Shown in pieces: positions 23,666 to 35,500 of a stretch of 64,000 bases of DNA. A program made the translations under genes and the position numbers. Origin of the DNA: Alopecurus myosuroides (taxonomy: Eukaryota; Streptophyta; Magnoliopsida; Poales; Poaceae). The DNA lies in the NCBI GenBank assembly GCA_028641055.1, contig CM054059.1, forward strand, positions 431,772,332-431,836,331, given 5' to 3'. The first letter of the stretch is position 1. Each line of letters opens with the position of its first letter. The notes beneath the pieces were generated by a model, which saw only the letters and a list, made by a program, of their open reading frames with translations, was not told the origin of the DNA and searched no databases.

Positions 23666-24857
23666 TAAACACCACATTTTTTTGCACCGTGCGCTGACAG
23701 GGAGGCCCCCTGTCAGCCACTGCTGCTGCCACGGCAGCACGCGGGCCACGTTGGCCCCCTGAGGCCCACTGGCAGTGACCCTGGCTAGGTCACTGCGCGG
23801 TGTGGACATTTTTCCAAATTTTCTTTTTTCTGTTTAAGTCCTAAACATTTACAGAATGGTCCCTAAAACTAAAACCCTAATAACTTTTGTTTTATAAACC
23901 CAAATAATAAAAATAAAATATGTTCACTGCCCTAAACTAAATTATATATCTATCTAACCTATTTGTCTGCTGTTTTGAATTTTCCAAATGCATTTCAAAT
24001 TTGAATTCAAACAATTCATCTATAATTTGATAAAATCCATAACTAATTCATACTTAATCCAAATAATGCAAATAAAATATCTTTTCCATGCTATTTCAAA
24101 CCACCTATCCAAATATAAATTTTGTTTCATGGTTTGAATTATTAAAATTGCTTAAATAATTTAAACCTTGTTTAAATCATTTAAATTTGCTAAATTCATA
24201 ACTTGCTCAAATTAAATTATTTTTGAACATGTAAAATATGTTTTCAAACTAGAAAAGTATAAACTTTTCTAATATGAACTTGAATTTATGCTTGGAACCA
24301 AAAAAATTCAAATAATTTTCAAACTTGTTTTAAATTCCTTTAAAACTTGTTTAATCTTGTTTAAGTCATAGGAAATTCATCCTAACTCCTTTTTCAATAT
24401 TTGAAACATGTAATCCAACTAAAATTTTGTATTCTTTTCAAATATGAATTTTGTTATTTATTTTGCACAATTTAAATTGGTGAAAACAACAACTATTTGT
24501 GTAAGCCCTTTAAGGAACCAAAAAATTCCCTAACTTAATAAATAAATTTCTAAATTGATAACCCTTATTTCCAACTGGTTCTATTGTTGTTATTTTTGTT
24601 GTTTTCCTCATCCATGCATCATACTAATCCACTTTCACCAGTTGGTTAATTGGAAAACAATTGTTTCAACCAAAATCCATGGGCTTTTCATATGCAACTC
24701 AAAATTGCATATGGGTCCATTTAAATTGTGTTACCAAGTCCACTAGTTTATTTTGATGCCTCCATTAACTTGACATGCATCATCCCATGATTGTGCACTA
24801 AGCCATGATATTGATTGTTTATCTTTCTGCATTGTCTGTTTGCTTCTTCTCGGATAG

Positions 24858-24935
24858 ACGACGATGTTGAGACAGACGATACTTACGACACCCCTTCTGA
24901 GGATCTAGCTCAGTACCAGGCTGCTGAGTTTGTAG
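24858..24935 (+). other. Exon-like acidic segment a in the A 5' LTR
   Basis: 78 nt after an acceptor-like GGATAG. It encodes an acidic stretch containing VETDDTYDTPSED and LAQYQAAEF. The 3' LTR copy (35110-35187) ends at AG|GCAAGT, the consensus donor of GC-AG introns; in this 5' LTR the donor has changed to GAAAGT. The minus-strand right-edge LTR keeps the same 78-nt length (62586-62663). Confidence 0.4.
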
Positions 24936-26134
24936 GAAAGTTATCACTCACATGAACCACTGTGTTCCTTTCAACATTGGTTACCGATACTTTCCGTTGT
25001 CTATTTATGCTAGCCATATGTATCGTTGCTTCTGTTATGAACCTATCACATGAATCCCTTAACCCTGATATTGCCTCACCTCCACTCCTACAACCCCATT
25101 GTTTGAGCCAGTGTCTTACTAGCATGCTTAGGTTGTTTTGCTCGAGTCTGTTACCCGTTAATTTCTGTTACTATATTTTCTACTATGTTCTGGGGCTCGA
25201 TGTTAATCAATCAACCTGTTAATAATAATATGCTGATAAGGCACCGGCAGGAGGCCCTGTGTGGTTTTGAGGCCTGCTAGTGTCGACCCTAATAGGAAAA
25301 GGGTCTTGTCTACTGATCCATGATGAGTGCACTAACCGCATGTGGGAAGCGTGTATGGGCGCCCCCCCTCAATTTGATTCGATTCGCATCTCGTCCAAAA
25401 TCGCCTCATTTAGTTCGTGTTTTCCATTTGCCGCATGTATGTTTTTGCGAGCCCAGCGCAGGGTGGAACTTTTGTAGTCGGCATATAGGGGGACACGTTC
25501 TTAGAGTGCTATGAGGGTCCCCTTTCTTCGGGGCTCGATTAGCCGTGCGCCCAAGGTGCTTTGGGCTTGATGCGAAGAAGAGTTGAATTGTGTTGAGTGC
25601 CCCGCTTGGTGGGAGGCATCCCATCTGTCGGGTTATTCTTACGTGTACGGCCAAATTGGTGCACCCCTGCAGGGATAAATCTTCTCGAGAAGCCGTGTTT
25701 TCCGCGGTTATGGTTGACTTGGTGAAAGTACTGGCTAACAAGTACTCAGAACAACTTACACCTAACTATTGATAACTTGACTAGTAATAGACTTATTGAC
25801 ACAACAACTTGACCCATTATTCATTAATCCAACTGTGTGAGTTATCCTCGGATTGCTTCTTTGGATAAGGGGCGAGATCCAGGATGGGTTTTTGTTTGGT
25901 GGTTAGTTATAGTTGGTTACGATACACAGTCTTATCTTCTTTCTGTTAGCCGGCAGTTGTAGTGTGTTCTGTAGTTGGTTAGCGCAGCCAGTTGCAGCAT
26001 CTTTTATATCCCCTTTCTTCCGTTGAACCCAAGGCATCCGTGCTTGGTGTTGACGGGCTACACTTTGGTGAACTGTGAGTCTTGCTTGACAGTACGTCTA
26101 TGTACTGACCCCTTTGGGGCTGTGGTTTCCACAG

Positions 26135-26199
26135 ACTACGCTTACGAGGATCCCAGTGACGGCTACTACGTGGAGTTTGACGAGGCTGCTGACGAGTAG
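26135..26199 (+). other. Exon-like acidic segment b in the A 5' LTR
   Basis: 65 nt after CACAG (CGCAG in the 3' LTR). It ends VEFDEAADE plus TAG. Its phase joins that of segment a. Copies are at 36386-36450, 497-561 and 61308-61372 (minus). Confidence 0.4.
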
Positions 26200-26675
26200 A
26201 GAGCGGACCCGGGCAGGATCCGAGACTACGTGGATGGGCTCCGTTTTCCTTTCATTCCCGGCTTCTTAAGCCTATTTGGATTTGTCTGTACTCAGACCCC
26301 TTTGAATGCTTCCGCTGAGATGTAATGATGTTATGTTGGGACATGTGTCCTCTGGATGATTGTATTTGCTATCTCTGCTCTAGTGAGAGCTATTTGCAAC
26401 TTATTTCCATCTTTTGTGTCTTAGAGATATGTTGTGTTATCATTTCGTTTAATGCCGTTGACGTACCATGTGTGTATGGTATGAAGTACGTCAATGGTAG
26501 TATCCTGATTTCTATGGGATAGTTTACGTCGACGCTGAACAGATAGGGGTTGGTTGTCACACATACGTGTGTTGGCCTACTCGTAAGAGGACGCGGGTGC
26601 CGGTAAGCCCCGTAATCCAATCTACTACTGTTCAACGGAACGGCGAGTATCCTTTAGAAGTCCGGGTGCGACAAA

Positions 26676-26687
26676 TGGTATCAGAGC
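26676..26687 (+). other. A primer binding site, initiator Met tRNA
   Basis: TGGTATCAGAGC lies 2 bp after the 5' LTR and is complementary to the plant initiator methionine tRNA 3' end. Confidence 0.95.
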
Positions 26688-26823
26688 CTGTCTGCATGTA
26701 GGATCCCTTTTACTGGTCGCTGTTGAGTCTAGAAACTATTTTGTAGCTATATAGGAAAAATGAAACGTGAGAGTAGGAATTCTGCCATTTTTCTTCTTTC
26801 CCCACCCACCCACCCCTTTTCTG

Positions 26824-27049
26824 GTAAGGAAGTGCAACGTTATTTTCTCTTCTCATCTAAACTTTCAAGTTAGGTTTTCACGTGTTTTGGGTTCTCCGTA
26901 GTACCTCAGGATTTTTGGTCTCGTGTTTCCCGATGTTGCTTCAATATCCTGTTCTTTTCAACATCCTTATCGTCCGTTGAAACCTTGTTGTTGCTTTCCA
27001 CTTCAGTTCTCTACCGGCGTCTAATCTAAACTTCCCCAATCATCTGCAG
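26824..27049 (+). other. Candidate leader intron before ORF1 of A
   Basis: CTG|GTAAGG at 26821-26829 matches the donor consensus. A pyrimidine-rich stretch ending ATCTGCAG lies directly before the ORF1 ATG (27050). The same donor could also join the acceptor before gag (TATTCAG at 28068-28074). Splicing is inferred from consensus only. Confidence 0.4.
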
Positions 27050-27865
27050 ATGGATCTCAGGTTCTACCCGCAGGTGGTTCGGATGACTCGTTGCGAGAGC
27101 ACTGCCGGTTATCCGGAGATGGTGAGAGACATGGTCACTTATCTGGGGTTCCGTTGGGCACCAGAGTACCAGGTCTACGAGCAGCAGCGAGAGTTTGACC
27201 AGACCTACTACCAGGCTATCGTCTACATTCTGTCAGATGATGGCATGAGCGTTGTCCACCGCTACGAGGCAGTAGGTTCCACGGTGGATATGGCTGTGCA
27301 GCAGGCAGCTTATGTGAGTCTCACCGTCCTTCGTGCTAACTACTGGGGGTTTGACGATTCCATCTATCGCCACATCCCCCGTGGTTACATCACTTCGGAG
27401 GGAGCTCACTTCACTCTCTACGACAACCTGGATGTCTACGAGCATGATAACACCAGGCTGCACACCACCGCTCAGTTTGTGAGGCACAGTGACGCAGTCG
27501 CCACCACACTTTCTCAGGAGTTGGCCTCAGTCAGGGAGCAGCTCTACCTTGCTTTGACTCGTCTGGCAACGTACACCACAGACTTTGTTGGAGATGAGCG
27601 CTTTGCACGTTTCGATCAGCCAGTGGGTCGTCGTCTGCCAGATGCTGGAGGTTACGAGCCGATCAGAGGTCCACTCCTCAACCTCGGTGCTGGTTACACT
27701 GGGATTCCACGCTTTGGAGCACAGGGAGTCGACGCTATGTACTTCACCACACCTAGAGTCGCTCTCAGGCCACGTCAGATCTATGTGGATCGTCGTTCTA
27801 CCTACTTTCGTGGGCGTGCTCCTCACCGTACCTCTCGTCGTACTACTCACCGCCGTCCTGCGTGA
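27050..27865 (+). CDS. ORF1 of A: unknown protein with dsRNA-binding-like fold and Arg-rich tail
   Basis: A 271-residue ORF between the primer site and gag, on the sense strand. I do not recognise a named family. Residues about 20-95 follow the order helix, three strands, helix: MVRDMVTYLGFR, EYQVYE, YYQAIVYILS, VVHRYEAVGS, then AVQQAAYVSLTVLR. This resembles the dsRNA-binding domain layout, including the Ala-rich last helix, but it lacks the usual Lys cluster there. The last about 35 residues are very Arg-rich (RRTTHRRPA), which fits nucleic-acid binding. The start is chosen because the ATG directly follows an acceptor-like CTGCAG. There is no stop or frameshift, in contrast to the damaged pol. 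It could be a silencing suppressor or an RNA chaperone; both are speculation. Confidence 0.7.
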   Translation: MDLRFYPQVVRMTRCESTAGYPEMVRDMVTYLGFRWAPEYQVYEQQREFDQTYYQAIVYILSDDGMSVVHRYEAVGSTVDMAVQQAAYVSLTVLRANYWGFDDSIYRHIPRGYITSEGAHFTLYDNLDVYEHDNTRLHTTAQFVRHSDAVATTLSQELASVREQLYLALTRLATYTTDFVGDERFARFDQPVGRRLPDAGGYEPIRGPLLNLGAGYTGIPRFGAQGVDAMYFTTPRVALRPRQIYVDRRSTYFRGRAPHRTSRRTTHRRPA

Positions 27866-28075
27866 TGAGCATGGGAGTACCGATGTATCCATTCCTAGCT
27901 ATGTTTAGTTATCCTTTGGCTTTCGAACCATTTGTGGTGTGTTGGATATTCTGATGTATTTGAACATGTGATGATGTACCTGTTGGTTATCTATTCATGC
28001 GTCGGAATAATCTCTCTTTTCGGTTACCAAGTCTATCCTTTTCTGTTGTTGTGCTAAAATGCATGTCTATTCAGG
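27866..28075 (+). other. Spacer between ORF1 and gag of A
   Basis: T-rich and non-coding. It ends in TGCATGTCTATTCAG just before the gag ATG, which looks like a 3' splice site. Confidence 0.45.
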
Positions 28076-31000
28076 ATGCCGCCAACAAGGAACAACCTGC
28101 CTGAGCCACCGCCAATCACGGAGCTGTTGACTCAGATGACCCAGGTCATGGCACAGATGGCCCAGTTCCAGACTAACCAGCACAACAACCAGAATGCTCC
28201 ACGGGTCAGCATCAAGGAGTTCCTCAGTCTGGGTCCGAGAGCTTTCGTGGCAACACGCGAGCCTCTGGATGCTGATGACTGGATCCGGGAGATGGCCAGG
28301 GCTCTGGACATTGCTCACGTTGCTGAGGAAGACAAAGTCAAGTATGCCTCCTACCTACTGAAGGGTCAGGCAGCTACTTGGTGGGAGAACTACCAGACCA
28401 TGAGAGCTGGCTATCCTATCACCTGGGGTCGTTTCAAGGATGCCTTCCTGAAGCACCACATCCCAGATGGTCTCATGGAAAGGATGCGTGAAGAGTTTTG
28501 CTCTCTTAAGCAATGCAAGCTGGACGTCATCAGCTATCAGAACGAGTTCAATCGTCTCGCTCGATACGCTGGTGATGAGGTGTCCACTGAGGCTAAGAAG
28601 ATGGCAAGGTTCCGCCGAGGTTTTAACCCGGAACTCAAGTACGCACTCACCAACATCAAGTGCAAAGACTTCGAGGAGCTTGTGAACACCGCGCTCAATG
28701 AAGAAAATGGGCGCAAGGAGTTCGAGGAGTCTCATAAGCACTCGCGTGAGGGTGGTTCCTCCTCCAACATGACCACCCCTCCGCAGAAGCGCCGCATCTG
28801 GGTGCCAAATGGTGTTGTCACTCGGGCTCCATATGCCCAAGCTTCTCCAGGATTTGCTCCCCGCCCACCCAACCCATCTCAGATGCATGGTCAGAGGGTT
28901 CCAATGGGGCAGCCAAGGCCAGGTCCTCCTCGTGTCGTCACTTGCTTCAAGTGCAAGGAGACGGGACACTATGCTGACAAGTGCACTCAGAGGCAGCTAC
29001 CACCACCACCTCGTCCCAACACAAACCAGGCAATGGTGCGTGCTCCCCCGGCTAAAGCCTTCAACTCCAACAACAGGCCTGTCGGGAGGACCGCAAGGGT
29101 GAATCATATCAAGGCCGACAAAGCTGAGGAAGCTGCTGACGTCGTTCTCGGTATATTACCCGTAAACTTTATTCCAGCTAAAGTGTTGTTTGATACCGGA
29201 GCATCGCATTCTTTTGTGTCAAAGATCTTTGCAACAACGTACAACCTAGTTCTGGTTCCACGAAGCAATCAAATCACCGTTCACTCTCCGGGGTCTAAAA
29301 TGTTGACTTCCAAGATAAGTATGGACAATCAAATCCTAATTGGAGGTCGCATATTCCTTGCTTCACTCATGTTGCTGGGAAATTCTGACATTGATGTCAT
29401 TCTTGGCATGGATTGGTTGAAGACCAACGAAGCTAAAATTGACTGTGCTCAAAAGTCAATAACTCTCTCCCACCCTTCTGGCCAGATAGTCTATTCTCCA
29501 TATGGATCAAGGTCTATTCAGCTATGCACCCTGGATGCAAAACCTCTTCCTGCAATTGAAAATGTTCCGGTGGTTTGTGAATTCCCTGACGTCTTCCCAG
29601 AAGAATTGCCAGGAATGCCTCCGGACAGAGCAGTTGAGTTCGTGATCGAGCTTGAGCCAGGTACTGCTCCAATCTCTAAGCATCCATACAAGATAGCTCC
29701 TCCTGAACTGAAATTGTTAAAGGAGCAAATCGATATGTACATGGAGAAAGGTTACATTCAGCCTAGTTCCTCCGCTTGGGGTTGCCCAACTCTCTTCGTA
29801 GCCAAGAAGGATCAAACAAAGAGACTCGTGGTTGACTATCGTCCTCTCAACGAGAAAACCATCAAAAACAAGTATCCAATTCCTCGTATCGATGATCTTT
29901 TTTATCAACTTGCTGGAGCCTCAATATTCTCAAAGTTGGACTTGAGGATGGGTTACCATCAAATAAAGATCAGAAAGGAAGATATTCCAAAAACAGCCTT
30001 CACCACTCGGTACGGTCTATATGAATACACCGTCATGTCTTTTGGTCTAACCAATGCACCGGCGACATTCTCTAGACTCATGAATTCTGTCTTCCATGAA
30101 TACCTCGACAAGTTCGGTGTGGTATATCTCGATGACATTCTGGTCTACTCAAAATCCGAGGAAGAGCATGGAGAACATCTTCGTCTCACTCTCATGAAAC
30201 TTCGCGAGCATCGTCTATATGCCAAATTCTCCAAATGTGAGTTCTGGATTCCAGAAGTTGCCTACCTTGGTCATATCATCTCTGCCAGAGGCATAGCCAT
30301 TGACCCAGAAAAGGTTAAGGCAATTGTTGATTGGAAACCTCCTAAGACGGTAAAGCAAGTAAGAAGCTTTCTTGGCTTGGCTAGCTATTGCCGTCGTTTT
30401 GTCCAAAACTTCTCCAAGATTGCCAAACCTCTCACTGATCTCACAAAGAAGGACAAGAAGTTCGTTTGGTCTCCACAATGTGATGAGAGTTTCAATCTCT
30501 TGAAGACTAAACTCACTTCCACCCTAGTTCTGGTTGGCCCAGATACTACCAAACCTTTCCAGATATACTGCGATGCATCTCTCCAAGGCCTAGGTGCAGT
30601 TCTTATGCAAGAACGTCAAGTTGTGGCTTATGCTTCACGTCAGTTGAATGCACATGAGCAAAACTATCCCACACATGATCTTGAACTTGCAGCAGTTGTG
30701 TTTGCCCTCAAGAAATGGAGACAATACTTGTTGGGTAATCGCACTGAAATCTTTTCCGATCATAAGAGTCTGAAGTACATCTTCACGCAACCAGATCTAA
30801 ACCTCAGATAAAGGAGATGGATTGAAAAGATCAAAGACTTTGATCTTACCATTTCTTACACTCCAGGCAAGGCTAATGTTATGGCCGATGCTCTTAGTCG
30901 CAAGTCGTATTGCAATAATCTCATGATCATGGAAAGCCAACCTCCACTTCATGAAGAATTCCAGAAGCTGAACCTTGGTCTTGTTCCTCAAGGATATCTT

Positions 31001-32464
31001 GCAAGCTTGACAGCTAGTCCAACTCTCGAGGACAAGATTCGTTCTGAACAACTTCGTGATGCTGAAATCAAGAAGATTGTAGAGCAGATCAAAGAAGGCA
31101 ATGATAAATTCAAGTCCTTCTCAATTGATGACAAGGGAACTGTGTTCTTCGAAGGACGCATTGCAGTTCCTCAGATTCAAAGTCTCAAAGATGTCATTCT
31201 CAAGGAGGCTCATGAAACTCCTCTCTCCATCCACCCTGGAAGTACAAAAATGTACCAAGATCTCAAGACACTGTATTGGTGGCCTGGCATGAAACGTGAA
31301 ATTGTTCAATACGTTTCTGAATACGATGTTTGTCAACGTGTTAAGGCAGTCCATCAGAAAACAGCAGGTCTACTCCAACCTCTGAAAATTCCTGAGTGGA
31401 AGTGGGACATGATTGAAATGGACTTCGTCACTGGTTTTCCAAAGTCCAAGAAGGGCAACGATGCAATCTTCGTTGTCATTGATCGTCTCACTAAAGTAGC
31501 TCACTTCTTTGCTGTCAAAGAAACAATCTCAGCTAGCCAGTTAGCAGAGCTCTACACAACAAAGATTGTTCCCCTTCATGGTGTTCCATTGGAAATAAGC
31601 TCAGACCGTGGAAGCATATTCACTTCTCATTTCTGGAAGAGTTTCCAAGATGCATTGGGCACCAAACTTCTGTTCAGCACAGCTTATCACCCTCAGTCTC
31701 AGGGGCAAGTCGAAAGAGTCAATCAGATTCTCAAGGATATGCTCAGAGCATGTGGTCTTTCCTTTGGCATGAAATGGGAGGATTGTCTTCCATATGCTGA
31801 ATTCTCCTACAACAACAGTTTCCAGGCAAGCCTAGGCATGGCACCATTTGAAGCACTCTATGGCCGCAGATGCAGGAGTCCAATCAATTGGTCTGGAGCT
31901 GGTGAACGTTCACTCTTAGGCCCTGACATTGTTAAGGAAGCTGAAGAGAAAGTTCGCATCATTCGTGACAATCTCAAGATTGCTCAGTCTCGTCAGAAGA
32001 GCTACTATGACAGCAAGCACAGGGATATGATCTATGCACCTGGTGATAAAGCATATCTCCGTGTAACTCCCCTCAGAGGCACTCATCATTTTGGTGTGAA
32101 AGGAAAGCTGGCACCAAGATACATTGGTCCTTTCAACATTCTCTCAAGACGTGCGGAAAATGCCTATCGTCTTGAACTTCCAGAAAACTTATCCAAATTG
32201 CACGATGTGTTTCACGTGTCACAGCTCAAGAAGTGTTTCAAAGATCCAGATCGTGCAGTTGATCATGATTCCATTGAACTGCAAGATGATCTCTCTTATG
32301 AGGAGCACCCTGTTCGTATTCTCGATGAGACCGAGCGTAAGACTCGCAACAAGAGCACCAAGTTCTTGAAAGTGCAGTGGTCCCATCATTCCGATAAAGA
32401 GGCAACGTGGGAGACCGAAGAGGATCTTCGCAAGAAGTATCCGGACCTTTTCTCTTCTCGGTAA
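28076..32464 (+). pseudogene. gag-pol: A gag-pol polyprotein with one in-frame stop
   Basis: One frame of 1463 codons. In order: Gag capsid region (about residues 50-230); a CCHC zinc knuckle ([14 protein letters not shown], about 290-303); protease with DTGA (about 372-375); reverse transcriptase with YLDD (about 684-687); RNase H; integrase with an H-H-C-C zinc region, D (EMDFVTGFP), D (SDRGS) and E (GQVERVN); and a C-terminal chromodomain (HPVRILDETERKTRNK, then EATWE). The chromodomain places A in the chromoviruses. A TAA at 30809-30811 (codon 912) falls after the RNase H core; the frame resumes unchanged, consistent with a single point mutation. Without readthrough, integrase is not made. 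The start follows an acceptor-like site. Confidence 0.95.
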
Positions 32465-32488
32465 GGAATCTCGGGGCGCGATTCCTTC

Positions 32489-32501
32489 AAGGGGGGCGTT
32501 T
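32489..32501 (+). other. A polypurine tract
   Basis: AAGGGGGGCGTTT directly before the 3' LTR. Confidence 0.8.
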
Positions 32502-35500
32502 TGTAACATCCCAAGTATGAAAAAACCACCCTAGCATGTTTGATTTCTTGTTTAATTAAAGTATTGCATCATGTCATCATATTTATTCCTTGTTTGCATT
32601 TGTTTTGCATCTGTTTTATTTTGTTTTCATAATGGAAATTCAAACAATATTCAACCTTTGTTTCATACTTGTTATGTTACAATATTTCAAATAAAAAGTT
32701 CAAATAAAAACAACCAATTGTTTCCAATTAATCCATAAGGTTCAACCATTAAAATTATGGCTTTTAATAAGTTAATCAATCCAAACTTAATTCAGTTGGT
32801 TTGTCAAATTCAAATCAAAAACATTCAAACAGTACCCAATTTCAACTTATGAAAATCAGCAAATAACCCTAATCATTTGTTCTATTTAACCAATAGGGTC
32901 CACCCTATTAAAAATGTTGCTTTTAATAAGAATCAATTAATAAGCAATTCTTTCAAATATTGAATTAAATCACAAACAGTAATTTAAATTTGAATTTTTG
33001 CAAAACCAAAGTTAACAATTGGTTGTGTTTGACCTAAATAGCACACCCAATTTTTTATAAAATTTTTACTCACCCAAAACCATTTCTTTTCTTCCATTTC
33101 TATTTTCTGCAAAAAAAATAAACAGAACCAAAAATAGAAAAAAAACGAGGGGAGAGAGACAGTGGGCTGTGCCCCGCGAGCCAGCCCACCACTTACCTCC
33201 CGCGCTGGCCCGCGTACCGCTTCGCTCGCACACCCCCTCGTCTGTTTCATGTACGGCAGGTCATCCGGGGGTGCCACGGCGGCAGCGGCACCACCCCGAC
33301 GGCCAGCAGCGCCTCTGGCCCCCTATAAAGCAGCCCTAGGCTCCCCTGGCGCCGCCCTAACCTAGCCATCCACTCCATCCCCTCGCGCCGCCGTCTTTCT
33401 TTCTCTCCCGGCGAATTTCACCACCTCTGCCACTGCAACCGACCGCCGCCGTTCTCTGAAACTCCGATGGCCACCGCCGCCTCGCAACGCCACCCTCCTT
33501 CCTAGCCACCGAAATCGACTCGCCGTTTCCTCCTCTCCCTCGACGACACCTCAGCAGCCGCGGAGGATCGCCACAGCATCGCCGCCGTCCACGAACCTGT
33601 CGCCACCGCCGTCGAGCTCACCTCTGCAACCTCCCGGTGAGCACGCCACCGTGCACCTCTCCCTCCTCTCTGCCCTCTCTGAAACGCGAGCACGCACACG
33701 TTCTGCACACCCGCACGCACACGAGCCAGCGTCCAGCAGCGCAGCGTGATCGCCGCCGGCGAGCGTCGAACTCCGTCAGGTTTCAGAAGCGATTGTTCGT
33801 CAGTTAATTCAGATGCGCGAGATACACCTTAACCTGTTTGCGTCACGTATACTGGTAAGCAACGATTCGCTACCGCACTTGTTACAGTGCGTTGCGCGCA
33901 CCCCCGAGCCCAGGGTTCGATCCCTGGCTCGCGCGAATAAACACCACATTTTTTTGCACCGTGCGCTGACATGGAGGCCCCCCCTGTCAGCCACTGCTGC
34001 TGCCACGCCAGCACGTGGGCCACGTTGGCCCCCTGAGGCCCACTGGCAGTGACCCTGGCTAGGTCACTGCGCGGTGTGGACATTTTTCCAAATTTTCTTT
34101 TTTCTGTTTAAGTCCTAAAACTAAAACCCTAATAACTTTTGTTTTTTAAACCCAAATAATAAAAATAAAATGTGTGCACTGCCCTAAATTAAATTATCTA
34201 TCTATCTAACCTATTTGTCTGCTGTTTTGAATTTTCCAAATGCATTTCAAATTTGAATTCAAACAATTCATCTATAATTTGATAAAATCCATAACTAATT
34301 CATACTTAATCCAAATAATGCAAATAAAATATGTTTTCCATGCTATTTCAAACCACCTATCCAAATATAAATTTTGTTTCATGGTTTGAATAACTAAAAT
34401 TGCTTAAATAATTTAAACCTTGTTTAAATCATTTAAATTTGCTAAATTCATAACTTGCTCAAATTAAATTATTTTTAAACATGTAAAATATGTTTTCAAA
34501 CTAGAAAAGTATAAACTTTTCTAATATGAACTTGAATTTATGCTTGGAACAAAAAAAATTCAAATAATTTTCAAACTTGTTTTAAATTCCTTTAAAACTT
34601 GTTTAATCTTGTTTAAGTCATAGGAAATTCATCCTAACTCCTTTTTCAATATTTGAAACATGTAATCCAACTAAAATTTTGTATTCTTTTCAAATATGAA
34701 TTTTGTTATTTATTTTGCACAATTTAAATTGGTGAAAACAACAACTATTTGTGTAATCCCTTTAAGGAACCAAAAAATTCCCTAACTTAATAAATAAATT
34801 TCTAAATTGATAACCCTTATTTCCAACTGGTTCTATTGTTGTTATTTTTGTTGTTTTCCTCATCCATGCATCATACTAATCCACTTTCACCTGTTGGTTA
34901 ATTGGAAAACAATTGTTTCAACCAAAATCCATGGGCTTTTCATATGCAACTCAAAATTGCATATGGGTCCATTTAAATTGTGTTACCAAGTCCACTAGTT
35001 TATTTTGATGCATCCATTAACTTGACATGCATCATCCCATGATTGTGCACTAAGCCATGATATTGATTGTTTATCTTTCTGCATTGTCTGTTTGCTTCTT
35101 CTCGGATAGACGACGACGTTGAGACAGACGATACTTACGACACCCCTTCTGAGGATCTAGCTCAGTACCAGGCTGCTGAGTTTGCAGGCAAGTTATCACT
35201 CACATGAACCACTGTGTTCCTTTCAACATTGGTTACCGATACTTTCCGTTGTCTATTTATGCTAGCCATATGTATCGTTGCTTCTGTTACGAACCTATCA
35301 CATGAATCCCTTAACCCTGATATTGCCTCACCTCCACTCCTACAACCCCATTGTTTGAGCCAGTGTCTTACTAGCATGCTTAGGTTGTTTTGCTCGAGTC
35401 TGTTACCCGTTAATTTCTGTTACTATATTTTCTACTATGTTCTGGGGCTCGATGTTAATCAATCAACCTGTTAATAATAATATGCTGATAAGGCACCGGC

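Larger units (their letters stand above)
22230..26673 (+). repeat. A 5' LTR (4444 bp)
   Basis: The first about 800 bp is AT-rich, followed by a GC-rich leader with a TATA box. A tRNA-like module is at about 23597-23665, then a long AT-rich stretch (23820-24850), then two exon-like segments (24858-24935 and 26135-26199). It ends GTCCGGGTGCGACA. Confidence 0.95.
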
